Part shown: piece after piece, positions 5,888 to 6,737 of the stretch
Position numbering within the stretch: position 1 is the stretch's first letter
Layout of the letters: every line of letters starts with the position of its first letter
Assembly (NCBI GenBank): GCA_025360685.1
Contig: JANYBR010000155.1
Location: 1 to 6,737, forward strand
Reading direction: 5' to 3'
Source of the DNA: Pseudomonadota bacterium
GTDB lineage: Bacteria > Pseudomonadota > Alphaproteobacteria > Micropepsales > Micropepsaceae
Length of the DNA: 6,737 nt
Notes under the pieces: model-generated
Seen by the model: the letters and a program-made list of their open reading frames with translations, nothing else
What the model was told of the DNA's origin: nothing
Databases searched by the model: none
Program-made: the position numbers and the translations under genes

Positions 5888-6205
5888 ATGACAACGGACA
5901 CGCTGACCCGCGCCGACCTGACCGAGGCGGTCTTCCAGTCGGTCGGACTGTCGCGCAACGAGTCGGCCCAGATGGTCGAAGACATGCTCGAAGAAGTGTG
6001 TGCGGCACTCGCGCGCGGCGAGACGGTGAAGCTTTCTTCGTTCGGTACATTTGCCGTGCGCCAAAAGAGTCAGCGCATGGGGCGCAACCCGAAAACCGGC
6101 GACGAAGTTCCTATCGCGCCGCGGCGCGTGCTCGTGTTTCGCCCGAGCCACGTGCTCAAAGCCGTCATCAACGGGCAGACCCCAGATCCCAACGCCAAGG
6201 ATTGA
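5888..6205 (+). CDS. ihfA: Integration host factor subunit alpha
   Basis: This 105-residue protein is the alpha subunit of IHF, a nucleoid protein that with the beta subunit bends DNA sharply at specific sites and helps transcription, replication and recombination. Residues 7-45 form the helical dimerisation part (LTRADLTEAVF...). KLSSFGTF (48-55) and GRNPKTG (65-71) give the DNABII signature and the beta-arm, with Pro68 as the proline that intercalates into DNA. The RRVLVFRPSHVLK end (79-91) and the GLSRNES segment fit alpha more than beta or HU. The ATG at 5888 has AGGGAG (5874-5879) 8 bases upstream. Its place after fabH and six bases before a MerR-family gene is a common alphaproteobacterial arrangement. 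No intrinsic terminator separates it from that gene, so the two are likely cotranscribed. Confidence 0.95.
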   Translation: MTTDTLTRADLTEAVFQSVGLSRNESAQMVEDMLEEVCAALARGETVKLSSFGTFAVRQKSQRMGRNPKTGDEVPIAPRRVLVFRPSHVLKAVINGQTPDPNAKD

Positions 6206-6211
6206 TGCCTA

Positions 6212-6737
6212 ATGCTTGCATCTGCTGCCGCAGCGATCAGCGTCAAATCTCCAGAAGCTTTCCGCACGATCAGCGAAGTGTCGACTGAACTCGACGTGCC
6301 GCAGCATGTTCTACGGTTCTGGGAAGGTCGTTTCACGCAGATCAAGCCTGTCAAGCGCGCGGGCGGCCGACGCTACTACCGTCCCGAAGATGTCGATTTG
6401 CTGCGCGGCATCCGCGCACTGCTTTATCGTGAAGGCTTTACGATAAAGGGAGTGCAAAAGGTTCTGCGCGACCGGGGCTTGCGCCATGTCGCGGAGCTCG
6501 GGCGCGGCGAAGTCAAGGTCGAGAAGAAAAGCAAGCGCAATCTGCCCGAATTCATCGCCACGCCGGACGAGCCGCAATTTGCGCGCGCCGCGATGGCCGT
6601 TCTTCAGCGTGCGCACGGTGAGCCCGTGACGAACAGCGTCGGCATTGGGGAAGAAGAGCGCGTGAAACTGGAAATCCACCCGCCGCGGAATTCTGTATAT
6701 CCGGCACGAGTACGAACGACCCAGAGAAATTCTGCAA
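6212..6737 (+). CDS. MerR-family transcriptional regulator (3' partial)
   Basis: The frame from ATG 6212 stays open to the last base, giving 175 residues without a stop. AAGGA (6197-6201) lies 10 bases upstream and the ihfA stop is six bases away. Residues 18-88 are a MerR-type winged helix-turn-helix: FRTISEVSTELDVPQHVLRFWEGRF recognises DNA, GGRRYYRPEDVDLLRGI forms the wing and following helix, and LLYREGFTIKGVQKVLRDRG continues the helical part. This version, with VLRFWE and RRYYRPEDV, is the one usually found after ihfA in alphaproteobacteria; its ligand is unknown, and I see no cysteines of the metal-sensing type. After about residue 152 the product becomes rich in Arg and Pro and loses helical character, unlike typical members, which end in a helical segment. 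A +1 frameshift near 6666-6690 is possible. Family call is firm; the C-terminus is uncertain. Confidence 0.87.
   Translation, partial: MLASAAAAISVKSPEAFRTISEVSTELDVPQHVLRFWEGRFTQIKPVKRAGGRRYYRPEDVDLLRGIRALLYREGFTIKGVQKVLRDRGLRHVAELGRGEVKVEKKSKRNLPEFIATPDEPQFARAAMAVLQRAHGEPVTNSVGIGEEERVKLEIHPPRNSVYPARVRTTQRNSA

Noticed and set aside
6205..6288. Short frame from ATG 6205 with four cysteines overlapping the MerR start
   Set aside because: It has only 27 codons from that ATG, ends inside the MerR helix-turn-helix coding region, and the MerR frame from 6212 has clear family motifs and a properly spaced ribosome-binding site.
6688..6711. GAATTC followed closely by GGCACGAG, resembling a cDNA-library adaptor
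   Set aside because: In the known adaptor the two parts are contiguous; here nine unrelated bases separate them, so contamination is not supported.

Overview
The window is a GC-rich stretch of ordinary bacterial chromosome, most likely from an alphaproteobacterium near the Rhodospirillales. The evidence is the gene order plsX-fabH-ihfA-merR (not followed by fabD/fabG/acpP as in E. coli), a Cbp3-like ubiquinol-cytochrome c chaperone beside yceD, a proton-pumping pyrophosphatase with a K+-independent signature, and a ribosomal protein L32 that keeps all four zinc-ribbon cysteines. The taxon call is inference from gene content and was not tested with a tree.

Layout. Positions 1-1635 hold the C-terminal three quarters or so of hppA on the + strand. 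A strong bidirectional hairpin terminator (1665-1699) separates it from a convergent lipoprotein gene of the BamE (SmpA/OmlA) family on the - strand (1711-2208). A 96-bp divergent intergenic region (2209-2304) carries candidate promoters for both directions. From there a + strand series runs to the right edge: the Cbp3-like chaperone (2305-2826), yceD/DUF177 (2823-3359, ATGA overlap), a 205-bp leader region, rpmF (3565-3744), plsX (3786-4829), fabH (4826-5797, GTGA overlap), a 90-bp gap with a candidate promoter, ihfA (5888-6205), and a MerR-family regulator (from 6212) that runs off the window.

How the genes fit together. HppA conserves energy from pyrophosphate as a proton gradient. BamE belongs to the machine that inserts outer-membrane proteins. 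The chaperone points to a cytochrome bc1 respiratory chain. YceD and L32 relate to 23S rRNA and the large ribosomal subunit. PlsX and FabH sit at the junction of fatty-acid initiation and phospholipid synthesis. IHF-alpha and the MerR protein are DNA-binding regulators. The yceD-rpmF-plsX-fabH order is the classic link between ribosome and membrane-lipid synthesis.

I see no mobile element, CRISPR array, tRNA, rRNA or phage gene, and no convincing undescribed system. The points worth a second look are modest: a fabH start with its ribosome-binding site inside a palindrome, a polyglycine tail on BamE, a structured-looking rpmF leader, overlapping divergent promoters, and an unusual C-terminal tail on the MerR protein that may hide a frameshift.
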